Source: Liolophura sinensis (taxonomy: Eukaryota; Mollusca; Polyplacophora; Chitonida; Chitonidae). From it: a DNA stretch of 64,000 nt. Shown piece after piece: positions 10,601 through 22,696 of this stretch. A program made the position numbers and the translations under genes. How positions within the stretch are numbered: position 1 is the first letter of the stretch; each line of letters starts with the position of its first letter. Under the pieces are notes generated by a model that worked only from the letters and a program-made list of their open reading frames with translations, made no database searches and was not told the origin of the DNA. Location: positions 26,771-90,770 of the forward strand of contig NW_027018080.1 in the NCBI RefSeq assembly GCF_032854445.1, read 5' to 3'.

Positions 10601-12607
10601 AAAAACCACACCATTTGTACATAAAAAACACAAGGTACTTGATACAGTCTGCTGTAAAAAGTACAACTGACCACAGACCCACATGAATAAGGTGCCAAAA
10701 GATGCGGAATTGAGCCATGAATCGGCAGCTGTTGAAAAATTGCAAATTTCCCTGGTTTCCATGGAGTAAGAGCCGTTGCTGTGCACGTGATTATGACATA
10801 AATGATCATTCAATTGTCACTACAGCCAAAAGTATTGGTCGGAGAGCAACGCGGTTTGCACCATTCGATTTGTCGTCACAAAATACGTCGGATTAGCCTC
10901 TTACCAGCAGCACTGGAACAGTTTTTCCACTTTTGCATTTTTACCTGGTCTTTTTGTTAATTGAAATCGGCTACACTGTACTCTGTACAATCGCGACTGG
11001 TCATTACTATATTCAACTTTTGACTATAAGTTATGTGCCCTTCAGTAGCCCAGAAGACCTGAAATCTTTGGGCCAAGCCCATTTAACTCACCCAGCAATT
11101 GTCTTACTTCTAAGTCCAAGACAATCTCAATGTCTTTATCAACGTGTAGAAAAACCAGACCATTTGTACATAAAAAAAACAAGGTACTTGATACAGTCTG
11201 CTGTAAAAAGTACAACTGACCACAGACCCACATGAATAAGGTGCCAAAAGATTCGGAATTGAGCCAGAAATCGGCAGCTGTTGAAAAATTGCAAATTTTC
11301 CTGGTTTCCATGGAGTAAGAGCCGTTGCTGGGCACGTGATTATGACATAAATGATCATTTAATTGTCACTACAGCCAAAAGTATTGGTCGGAGAGCAACG
11401 CGGTTTGCACCATTCGATTTCTCGTCACAAAATACGTCGAATTAGCCTCCTACTAGGAGCACTGGAACAGTTTTTCCACTTTTGCATTTTTGCCTGGTCT
11501 TTTTGTTAATTGAAATCGGCTACACTGTACTCTGTACAATCGCGACTGGTCATTACTATATTCAACTTTTGACTATAAGTTATGTGCCCTTCGGTAGCCC
11601 AGAAGACCTGAAATCTTTGGGCTAAGCCCATTTAACTCACCCAGCAATTGCCTTACTTCTAAGTGCAAGACAATCTCAATGTCTTTATCTACGTGCAGAA
11701 AAACCACACCATTTGTACATGAAAAACACAAGGTACTTGATACAGTCTGCTGTAAAAAGTACAACTGAACACTGACCCACTTCAGTAAGGTGCCAAAAGA
11801 TGCGGAATTGAGCCAGGCATCGGCAGCTGTTGAAAAATTGCAAATTTCCCTGGTTTCCATGGAGTAAGAGCCGTTGCTGGGCACGTGATTATGACATTCA
11901 ATGATCATTCAATTGTCACTACAGCCAAAAGTATTAGTCCGAGAGCAACGCGGATTGCACTATTCGATTTCTCGTCACAAAATACGTCGGATTAGCCTCT
12001 TACCAGCAGCAACTGGAACAGTTTTTCCACTTTTGCATTTTTACCTGGTCTTTTTGTTAATTGAAATCGGCTACACTGTACTCTGTACAATCGCGACTGG
12101 TCATTACTATATTCAACTTTTGACTATAAGTCATGTGCCCTTCGGTAGCCCAGAAGACGTCAAATCTTTGGGCTAAGCCCATTTAACTCACCCAGCAATT
12201 GTCTTACTTTTAAGTCCAAGACAATCTCAATGTCTTTATCTACGTGTAGAAAAACCAGACCATTTGTACATAAAAAACACAAGGTACTTGATACAGTCTG
12301 CTGTAAAAAGTACAACTGACCACAGACCCACATGAATAAGGTGCCAAAAGATGCGGAATTGAGCCAGGAATCGGCAGCTGTTGAAAAATTGCAAATTTCC
12401 CTGGTTTCCATGGAGTAAGAGCCGTTGCTGTGCACGTGATTATGACATAAATGATCATTCAATTGTCACTACAGCCAAAAGTATTGGTCGGAGAGCAACG
12501 CGGTTTGCACCATTCGATTTCTCGTCACAAAATACGTCGGATTAGCCTCTTACCAGCAGCACTGGAACAGTTTTTCCACTTTTGCATTTTTGCCTGGTCT
12601 TTTTGTT
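7662..12607. repeat. Dimeric A-B higher-order repeats (monomers 15-23)
   Basis: Starts are 7662 (A), 8212 (B), 8760 (A), 9310 (B), 9859 (A), 10410 (B), 10959 (B), 11508 (A), 12059 (B). The pairs 15-16, 17-18, 19-20 and 22-23 repeat at about 1100 bp. In each pair the 3' part of the A copy carries GCACTATTCG and CAGCAACTGG, and the following B copy carries TATAAGTCATGTGCCC. Monomer 21 is an extra B copy that interrupts the dimer register; its AACAAGGTAC variant (a lost C in AACACAAGG) is shared with other B copies such as monomer 29. This is the most regular stretch of short-period higher-order structure in the window. Confidence 0.88.
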
Positions 12608-15600
12608 AATTAAAATCGGCTACACTGTACTCTGTACAATCGCGACTGGTCATTACTATATTCAACTTTTGACTATAAGTTATGTGCCCTTCGGTAGCCC
12701 AGAAGACCTGAAATCTTTGGGCTAAGCCCATTTAACTCACCCAGCAATTGCCTTACTTCTAAGTCCAAGACAATCTCAATGTCTTTATCTACGTGTAGAA
12801 AAACCAGACCATTTGTACATGAAAAACACAAGGTACTTGATACAGTCTGCTGTAAAAAGTACAACTGAACACTGGCCCACTTCAGTCAGGTGCCAAAAGA
12901 TGCGGAATTGAGCCAGGAATCGGCAGCTGTTGACAAATTGCAAATTTCCCTGGTTTCCATGGAGTAAGAGCCGTTGCTGTGCACGTGATTATGGCATAAA
13001 TGATCATTCAATTGTCGCTACAGCCAAAAGTATTGGTCGGAGAGCAACGCGGTTTGCACCATTCGATTTCTCGTCACAAAATACGTCAGATTAGCCTCTT
13101 ACTAGTAGAAGTGGAACAGTTTTTCCACTTTTGCATTTTTGTCTGGTCTTTTTGTTAATTGAAACCGGCTACACTGTACTCTGTACAATCGCGACTGGTC
13201 ATTACTATATTCAACTTTTGACTATAAGTTATGTGCCCTTCTGTAGCCCAGAAGACCTGAAATCTTTGGGCTAAGCCCATTTAACTCAACCAGCAATTGC
13301 CTTACTTCTAAGTCCAAGACAATCTCAATGTCTTTATCTACGTGTAGAAAAACCAGACCATTTGTACATAAAAAACACAAGGTACTTGATACAGTCTGCT
13401 GTAAAAAGTACAACTAAACACTGACCCACATTTATAAGGTGCCAAAAGATGCGGAATTGGGCCAGGCATCGGCAGCTGTTAAAAAATTGCAAATATCCCT
13501 AGTTTCCATGGAGTAAGAGCCGTTGCTGGGCACGTGATTATGACATCAATGATCATTCAATTGTCGCTACAGCCAAAAGTATTGGTCGGAGAGCAACGCG
13601 GTTTGCACCATTCGATTTCTCGTCACAAAATACGTCGGATTAGCCTCTTACCAGCAGCACTGGAACAGGTTTTCCACTTTTGCATTTTTGCCTGGTCTTT
13701 TTGTTAATTGAAATCGGCTACACTGTACTCTGTACAATCGCGACTGGTCATTACTATATTCAACTTTTGACTATAAGTTATGTGCCCTTTGGTAGCCCAG
13801 AAGACCTGAAATCTTTGGGCTAAGCCCATTTAACTCACCCAGCAATTGCCTTACTTCTAAGTGCAAGACAATCTCAATGTCTTTATCTACGTGTAGAAAA
13901 ACCACACCATTTGTACGTGAAAAACACAAGGTACTTGATACAGTCTGCTGTAAAAAGTACAACTGAACACTGACCCACTTCAGTAAGGTGCCAAAAGATT
14001 CGGAATTGAGCCAGGAATCGGCAGCTGTTGACAAATTGCAAATTTCCCTGGTTTCCATGGAGTAAGAGCCGTTGCTGGGCACGTGATTATGGCATAAATG
14101 ATCATTCAATTGTCACTACAGCCAAAAGTATTGGTCGGAGAGCAACGCGGTTTGCACCATTCGATTTCTCGTCACAAAATACGTCGGATTAGCCTCTTAC
14201 CAGCAGCACTGGAACAATTTTTCCACTTTTGCTTTTTTGCCTGGTCTTTTTGTTAATTTAAATCGGCTACACTGTACTATGTACCATCGCGACTGGTCAT
14301 TACTATATTCAACTTTTGACTATATGTTATGTGCCTTTCGGTAGATCAGAAGACGTCAAATCTTTCGGCTAAGCCCATTTAACTCACCCAGCAATTGCCT
14401 TACTTCTAAGTCGAAGACAATGTCAATGTCTTTATCTACGTGTGGAAAAACCACACGATTTGTACATGAAGAACACAAGGAACTTGATACAGTCTGCTGT
14501 AAAAAGTACAACTGAACACTGACCCACATTTATAAGGTGCCAAAAGATTCGGAATTGGGCCAGGCATCGGCAGCTGTTAAAAAATTGTAAATATCCCTGG
14601 TTTCCATGGAGTAAGAGCCGTTGCTGGGCACGTGATTATGACATCAATGATCATTCAATTGTCGCTACAGCCAAAAGTATTGGTCGGAGAGCAACGCGGT
14701 TTGCACCATTCGATTTCTCGTCAAAAAATACGTCGGATTAGCCTCTTACCAGCAGCACTGGAACAGTTTTTCCACTTTTGCATTTTTGCCTGGTCTTTTT
14801 GTTAATTGAAATCGGCTACACTGTACTCTGTACAATCGCGACTGGTCATTACTATATTCAACTTTTGACTATAAGTTATGTGCCCTTCGGTAGCCCAGAA
14901 GACCTGAAATTTTTGGGCTAAGCCCATTTAACTCACCCAGCAATTGCCTTACTTCTAAGTGCAAGACAATCTCAATGTCTTTATCTACGTGTAGAAAAAC
15001 CATACCATTTGTACGTGAAAAACACAAGGTACTTGATACAGTCTGCTGTAAAAAGTACAACTGAACACTGACCCACTTCAGTAAGGTGCCAAAAGATGCG
15101 GAATTGAGCCAGGCATCGGCAGCTGTTGAAAAATTGCAAATTTCCCTGGTTTCCATGGAGTAAGAAACGTTGCTGGGCACGTGATTATGACATAAATGAT
15201 CATTCAATTGTCACTACAGCCAAAAGTATTAGTCCGAGAGAAACGCGGATTGCACCATTCGATTTCTCGTCACAAAATACGTCGGATTAGCCTCTTACCA
15301 GCAGCAACTGGAACAGTTTTTCCACTTTTGCATTTTTACCTGGTCTTTTTGTTAATTGAAATCGGCTACACTGTACTCTGTACAATCGCGACTGGTCATT
15401 ACTATATTCAACTTTTGACTATAAGTTATGTGCCCTTCAGTAGCACAGAAGACGTCAAATCTTTGGGCTAAGCCCATTTAACTCACCCAGCAATTGTCTT
15501 ACTTCTAAGTCGAAGACAATCTCAATGTCTTTATCTACGTGTAGAAAAACCAGACCATTTGTACATAAAAGAAACAAGGTACTTGATACAGTCTGCTGTA

Positions 15601-18098
15601 AAAAGTACAACTGACCACAGACCCACATGAATAAGGTGCCAAAAGATGCGGAATTGAGCCAGAAATCGGCAGCTGTTGAAAAATTGCAAATTTTCCTGGT
15701 TTCCATGGAGTAAGAGCCGTTGCTGGGCACGTGATTATGACATAAATGATCATTGAATTGTCACTACAGCCAAAAGTATTGGCCGGAGAGCAACGCGGTT
15801 TGCACCATTCGATTTCTCGTCACAAAATACGTCGAATTAGCCTGTTACTAGCAGCACTGGAAGAGTTTTTCCACTTTTGCATTTTTGCCTGGTCTTTTTG
15901 TTAATTGAAATCGGCTACACTGTACTCTGTACAATCGCGACTGGTCATTACTATATTCAACTTTTGACTATAGGTTATGTGCCCTTCGGTAGCCCAGAAG
16001 ACGTCAAATCTTTGGGCTAAGCCCATTTAACTCACCCAGCAATTGCCTTACTTCTAAGTCCAAGACAATCTCAATGTCTTTATCTACGTGGAGAAAAAAA
16101 ACACCATTTGTACATAAAAAGCACAAGGTACTTGATACAGTCTGCTGTAAAAAGTACAACTAAACACTGACCCACATTTATAAGGTGCCAAAAGATTCGG
16201 AATTGGGCCAGGCATCGGCAGCTGTTAAAAAATTGCAAATATCCCTGGTTTCCATGGAGTAAGAGCCGTTGCTGGGCACGTGATTATGACATCAATGATC
16301 ATTCAATTGTCGCTACAGCCAAAAGTATTGGTCGGAGAGCAACGCAGTTTGCACCATTCGATTTCTCGTCACAAAATACGTCGGATTAGCCTCTTACCAG
16401 CAGCACTGGAACAGTTTTTCCACCTTTGCATTTTTGTCTGGTCTTTTTGTTAATTGAAATCGGCTACACTGTACTCTGTACAATCGCGACTGGTCATTAC
16501 TATATTCAACTTTTGACTATAAGTTATGTGCCCTTCGGTAGCCCAGAAGACCTGAAATCTTTGGGCTAAGCCCATTTAACTCACCCAGCAATTGCCTTAC
16601 TTCTAAGTGCAAGACAATCTCAATGTCTTTATCTACGTGTAGAAAAACCATACCATTTGTACATGAAAAACACAAGGTACTTGATACAGTCTGCTGTAAA
16701 AAGTACAACTGAACACTGACCCACTTCAGTAAGGTGCCAAAAGATGCGGAATTGAGCAAGGCATTGGTAGCTGTTGAAAAATTGCAAATTTCCCTGGTTT
16801 CCATGGAGTAAGAGCCGTTGCTGTGCACGTGATTATGACATCAATTATCATTCAATTGTCGCTACAGCCAAAAGTATTGGTCGGAGAGCAACGCGGTTTG
16901 CACCATTCGATTTCTCGTCACAAAATACGTCGGTTTAGCCTCTTACCAGCAGCACTGGAACAGTTTTTCCACTTTTGCATTTTTGCCTGGTCTTTTTGTT
17001 AATTGAAATCGGCTACACTGTACTCTGTACAATCGCGACTGGTCATTACTATATTCAACTTTTGATTATAAGTTATGTGCCCTTCGGTAGCCCAGAAGAC
17101 GTCAAATCTTTGGGCTAAGCCCATTTAACTCACCAAGCAATTGTCTTACTTCTAAGTCCAAGACAATCTCAATGTCTTTATCTACGTGTAGAAAAAAAAC
17201 ACCATTTGTACATAAAAAACACAAGGTACTTGATACAGTCTGCTGTAAAAAGTACAACTAAACACTGACCCACATTTATAAGGTGCCAAAAGATGCGGAA
17301 TTGGGCCAGGCATCGGCAGCTGTTAAAAAATTGCAAATTTTCCTGGTTTCCATGGAGTAAGAGCCGTTGCTGTGCACGTGATTATGACATAAATGATCAT
17401 TCAATTGTCACTACAGCCAAAAGTATTGGTCGGAGAGCAACGCGGTTTGCACCATTCGATTTGTCGTCACAAAATACGTCGGATTAGCCTCTTACCAGCA
17501 GCACTGGAACAGTTTTTCCACTTTTGCATTTTTACCTGGTCTTTTTGTTAATTGAAATCGGCTACACTGTACTCTGTACAATCGCGACTGGTCATTACTA
17601 TATTCAACTTTTGACTATAAGTTATGTGCCCTTCGATAGCCCAGAAGACGTCAAATCTTTGGGCTAAGCCCATTTAACTCACCCAGCAATTGCCTTACTT
17701 CTAAGAGCAAGACAATCTCAATGTCTTTATCTACGTGTAGAAAAACCATACCATTTGTACATAAAAAACACAAGGTACTTGATACAGTCTGCTGTAAAAA
17801 GTACAACTGACCACAGAACCACATGAATAAGGTGCCAAAAGATGCGGAATTGAGCCAGGAATCGGCAGCTGTTGAAAAATTGCAAATTTCCCTGGTTTCC
17901 ATGGATTAAGAGCCGTTGCTGTGCACGTGATTATGACATAAATGATCATTCAATTGTCACTACAGCCAAAAGTATTGGTCGGAGAGCAACGCGGTTTGCA
18001 CCATTCGATTTGTCGTCACAAAATACGTCGGATTAGCCTCTTACTAGCAGCACTGGAACAGTTTTTCCACTTTTGCATTTTTACCTGGTCTTTTTGTT
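12608..18098. repeat. Irregular mixed region (monomers 24-33)
   Basis: Starts are 12608 (A), 13157 (C), 13706 (A), 14255 (C'), 14804 (A), 15354 (B), 15903 (C), 16452 (A), 17001 (C), 17550 (B). No long duplicated block stands out, though monomers 26 and 28 are close relatives two units apart (GTACGTGAAAAACAC near 13914 and 15012). Monomer 27 is unusually diverged: GGTAGATCAGAAGAC near 14340, GTGGAAAAACC near 14440, and GGAACTTG near 14480, which breaks one outer pair of the 30-bp dyad. Monomers 30, 32 and 34 share GAGAAAAAAAACACC-like A-run variants in place of GAAAAACCACACC. Confidence 0.88.
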
Positions 18099-18302
18099 AA
18101 TTGAAATCGGCTACACTGTACTATGTACAATCGCGACTGGTCATTACTATATTCAACTTTTGACTATAGGTTATGTGCCCTTCGGTAGCCCAGAAGACCT
18201 GAAATCTTTGGGCTAAGCCCATTTAACTCACCCAGCAATTGCCTTACTTCTAAGTCCAAGACAATCTCAATGTCTTTATCTACGTGTAGAAAAAAAACAG
18301 CA

Positions 18303-21300
18303 TTTGTACATAAAAAACACAAGGTACTTGATACAGTCTGCTGTAAAAAGTACAACTAAACACTGACCCACATTTATAAGGTGCCAAAAGATTCGGAATT
18401 GGGCCAGGCATCGGCAGCTGTTAAAAAATTGCAAATATCCCTGGTTTCCATGGAGTAAGAGCCGTTGCTGGGCACGTGATTATGACATCAATGATCATTC
18501 AATTGTCGCTACAGCCAAAAGTATTGGTCGGAGAGCAACGCAGTTTGCACCATTCGATTTCTCGTCACAAAATACGTCGGATTAGCCTCTTACCAGCAGC
18601 ACTGGAACAGTTTTTCCACTTTTGCATTTTTACCTGGTCTTTTTGTTAATTGAAATCGGCTACACTGTACTCTGTACAATCGCGACTGGTCATTACTATA
18701 TTCAACTTTTGACTATAAGTTATGTGCCCTTCGGTAGCCCAGAAGACCTGAAATCTTTGGGCTAAGCCCATTTAACTCACCCAGCAATTGCCTTACTTCT
18801 AAGTGCAAGACAATCTCAATGTCTTTATCTACGTGTAGAAAAACCATACCATTTGTACATGAAAAACACAAGGTACTTGATACAGTCTGCTGTAAAAAGT
18901 ACAACTGACCACAGAACCACATGAATAAGGTGCCAAAAGATGCGGAATTGAGCCAGGAATCGGCAGCTGTTGAAAAATTGCAAATTTCCCTGGTTTCCAT
19001 GGATTAAGAGCCGTTGCTGTGCACGTGATTATGACATAAATGATCATTCAATTGTCACTACAGCCAAAAGTATTGGTCGGAGAGCAACGCGGTTTGCACC
19101 ATTCGATTTGTCGTCACAAAATACGTCGGATTAGCCTCTTACCAGCAGCACTGGAACAGTTTTTCCACTTTTGCATTTTTACCTGGTCTTTTTGTTAATT
19201 GAAATCGGCTACACTGTACTCTGTACAATCGCGACTGGTCATTACTATATTGAACTTTTGACTATAAGTTATGTGCCCTTCGGTAGACCAGAAGACCTGA
19301 AATCTTTGGGCTAAGCCCATTTAACTCACCCAGCAATTGCCTTACTTCTAAGTGCAAGACAATCTCAATGTCTTTATCTACGTGTAGAAAAACCACACCA
19401 TTTGTACGTGAAAAACACAAGGTACTTGATACAGTCTGCTGTAAAAAGTACAACTGAACACTGAACCACTTCAGTAAGGTGCCAAAAGATTCGGAATTGA
19501 GCCAGGCATCGGCAGCTGTTGAAAAATTGCAAATTTCCCTGGTTTCCATGGAGTAAGAGCCGTTGCTGGGCACGTGATTATGGCATAAATGATCATTCAA
19601 TTGTCACTACAGCCAAAATTATTGGTCGGAGAGCAACGCGGTTTGCACCATTCGATTTCTCATCACAAAATACGTCGGATTAGTCTCTTACCAGCAGCAA
19701 CTGGAACAATGTTTCCAATTTTACATTTTTGCCTGGTCTTTTTGTTAATTGAAATCGGCTACACTGTACTATGTACCATCGCGACTGGTCATTACTATAT
19801 TCAACTTTTGACTATATGTTATGTGCCCTTCGGTAGCCCAGAAGACGTCAAATCTTTGGGCTAAGCCCATTTAACTCACCCAGCAATTGCCTTACTTCTA
19901 CGTCGAAGAAAATCTCAATGTCTTTATCTACGTGTAGAAAAACCACACCATTTGTACATGAAAAACACAAGGTACTTGATACAGTCTGCTGTAAAAAGTA
20001 CAACTGAACACTGACCCACATTTATAAGGTGCCAAAAGATTCGGAATTGGGCCAGGCATCGGCAGCTGTTGACAAATTCCAAATTTCCCTGGTTTCCATG
20101 GAGTAAGAGCCTTTGCTGGGCACGTGATTATGACATCAATGATCATTCAATTGTCGCTACAGCCAAAAGTATTGGTCGGAGAGCAACGCGGTTTGCACCA
20201 TTCGATTTCTCGTCACAAAATACGTCGGATTAGCCTCTTACCAGCAGCACTGGAACAGTTTTTCCACTTTTGCATTTTTGCCTGGTCTTTTTGTTAATTG
20301 AAATCGGCTACACTGTACTCTGTAGAATCGCGACTGGTCATTACTATATTCAACTTTTGACAATAAGTTATGTGCCCTTCGGTAGCCCAGAAGACGTCAA
20401 ATCTTTGGGCTAAGCCCATTTAACTCACCCAGCAATTGCCTTACTTCTAAGAGCAAGACAATCTCAATGTCTTTATCTACGTGTAGAAAAACCAGATTAT
20501 TTGTACATAAAAAACACAAGGTACTTGATACAGTCTGCTGTAAAAAGTACAACTAAACACTGACCCACATTTATAAGGTGCCAAAAGATTCGGAATTGGG
20601 CCAGGCATCGGCAGCTGTTAAAAAATTGCAAATATCCCTGGTTTCCATGGAGTAAGAGCCGTTGCTGGGCACGTGATTATGACATCAATGATCATTCAAT
20701 TGTCGCTACAGCCAAAAGTATTGGTCGGAGAGCAACGCAGTTTGCACCATTCGATTTCTCGTCACAAAATACGTCGGATTAGCCTCTTACCAGCAGCACT
20801 GGAACAGTTTTTCCACTTTTGCATTTTTACCTGGTCTTTTTGTTAATTGAAATCGGCTACACTGTACTCTGTACAATCGCGACTGGTCATTACTATATTC
20901 AACTTTTGACTATAAGTTATGTGCCCTTCGGTAGCCCAGAAGACCTGAAATCTTTGGGCTAAGCCCATTTAACTCACCCAGCAATTGCCTTACTTCTAAG
21001 TGCAAGACAATCTCAATGTCTTTATCTACGTGTAGAAAAACCATACCATTTGTACATGAAAAACACAAGGTACTTGATACAGTCTGCTGTAAAAAGTACA
21101 ACTGACCACAGAACCACATGAATAAGGTGCCAAAAGATGCGGAATTGAGCCAGGAATCGGCAGCTGTTGAAAAATTGCAAATTTCCCTGGTTTCCATGGA
21201 TTAAGAGCCGTTGCTGTGCACGTGATTATGACATAAATGATCATTCAATTGTCACTACAGCCAAAAGTATTGGTCGGAGAGCAACGCGGTTTGCACCATT

Positions 21301-22696
21301 CGATTTGTCGTCACAAAATACGTCGGATTAGCCTCTTACCAGCAGCACTGGAACAGTTTTTCCACTTTTGCATTTTTACCTGGTCTTTTTGTTAATTGAA
21401 ATCGGCTACACTGTACTCTGTACAATCGCGACTGGTCATTACTATATTGAACTTTTGACTATAAGTTATGTGCCCTTCGGTAGACCAGAAGACCTGAAAT
21501 CTTTGGGCTAAGCCCATTTAACTCACCCAGCAATTGCCTTACTTCTAAGTGCAAGACAATCTCAATGTCTTTATCTACGTGTAGAAAAACCACACCATTT
21601 GTACGTGAAAAACACAAGGTACTTGATACAGTCTGCTGTAAAAAGTACAACTGAACACTGAACCACTTCAGTAAGGTGCCAAAAGATTCGGAATTGAGCC
21701 AGGCATCGGCAGCTGTTGAAAAATTGCAAATTTCCCTGGTTTCCATGGAGTAAGAGCCGTTGCTGGGCACGTGATTATGGCATAAATGATCATTCAATTG
21801 TCACTACAGCCAAAATTATTGGTCGGAGAGCAACGCGGTTTGCACCATTCGATTTCTCATCACAAAATACGTCGGATTAGCCTCTTACCAGCAGCAACTG
21901 GAACAATGTTTCCAATTTTACATTTTTGCCTGGTCTTTTTGTTAATTGAAATCGGCTACACTGTACTATGTACCATCGCGACTGGTCATTACTATATTCA
22001 ACTTTTGACTATATGTTATGTGCCCTTCGGTAGCCCAGAAGACGTCAAATCTTTGGGCTAAGCCCATTTAACTCACCCAGCAATTGCCTTACTTCTACGT
22101 CGAAGAAAATCTCAATGTCTTTATCTACGTGTAGAAAAACCACACCATTTGTACATGAAAAACACAAGGTACTTGATACAGTCTGCTGTAAAAAGTACAA
22201 CTGAACACTGACCCACATTTATAAGGTGCCAAAAGATTCGGAATTGGGCCAGGCATCGGCAGCTGTTGACAAATTCCAAATTTCCCTGGTTTCCATGGAG
22301 TAAGAGCCTTTGCTGGGCACGTGATTATGACATCAATGATCATTCAATTGTCGCTACAGCCAAAAGTATTGGTCGGAGAGCAACGCGGTTTGCACCATTC
22401 GATTTCTCGTCACAAAATACGTCGGATTAGCCTCTTACCAGCAGCACTGGAACAGTTTTTCCACTTTTGCATTTTTGCCTGGTCTTTTTGTTAATTGAAA
22501 TCGGCTACACTGTACTCTGTAGAATCGCGACTGGTCATTACTATATTCAACTTTTGACAATAAGTTATGTGCCCTTCGGTAGCCCAGAAGACGTCAAATC
22601 TTTGGGCTAAGCCCATTTAACTCACCCAGCAATTGCCTTACTTCTAAGAGCAAGACAATCTCAATGTCTTTATCTACGTGTAGAAAAACCAGATTA
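18303..22696. repeat. Near-identical four-monomer tandem duplication (2197 bp x 2)
   Basis: Copy 1 is about 18303-20499 and copy 2 about 20500-22696, offset exactly 2197 bp. Monomer starts are 18099 (C), 18648 (B), 19197 (A), 19747 (C'), then 20296 (C), 20845 (B), 21394 (A), 21944 (C'). Rare variants are shared: AACGCAGTTTGC, GGATTAAGAGCC, CTATATTGAAC, GGTAGACCAGAAG, CAATGTTTCCAATTTTAC, CTACGTCGAAGAAAATC, GACAAATTCCAAATTTCC and TGTAGAATCGCG. I found only one substitution between the copies (TTAGTCTC near 19680 against TTAGCCTC near 21878). Identity continues into monomer 42 to about 22861. This is the youngest clean duplication in the window. Confidence 0.93.
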
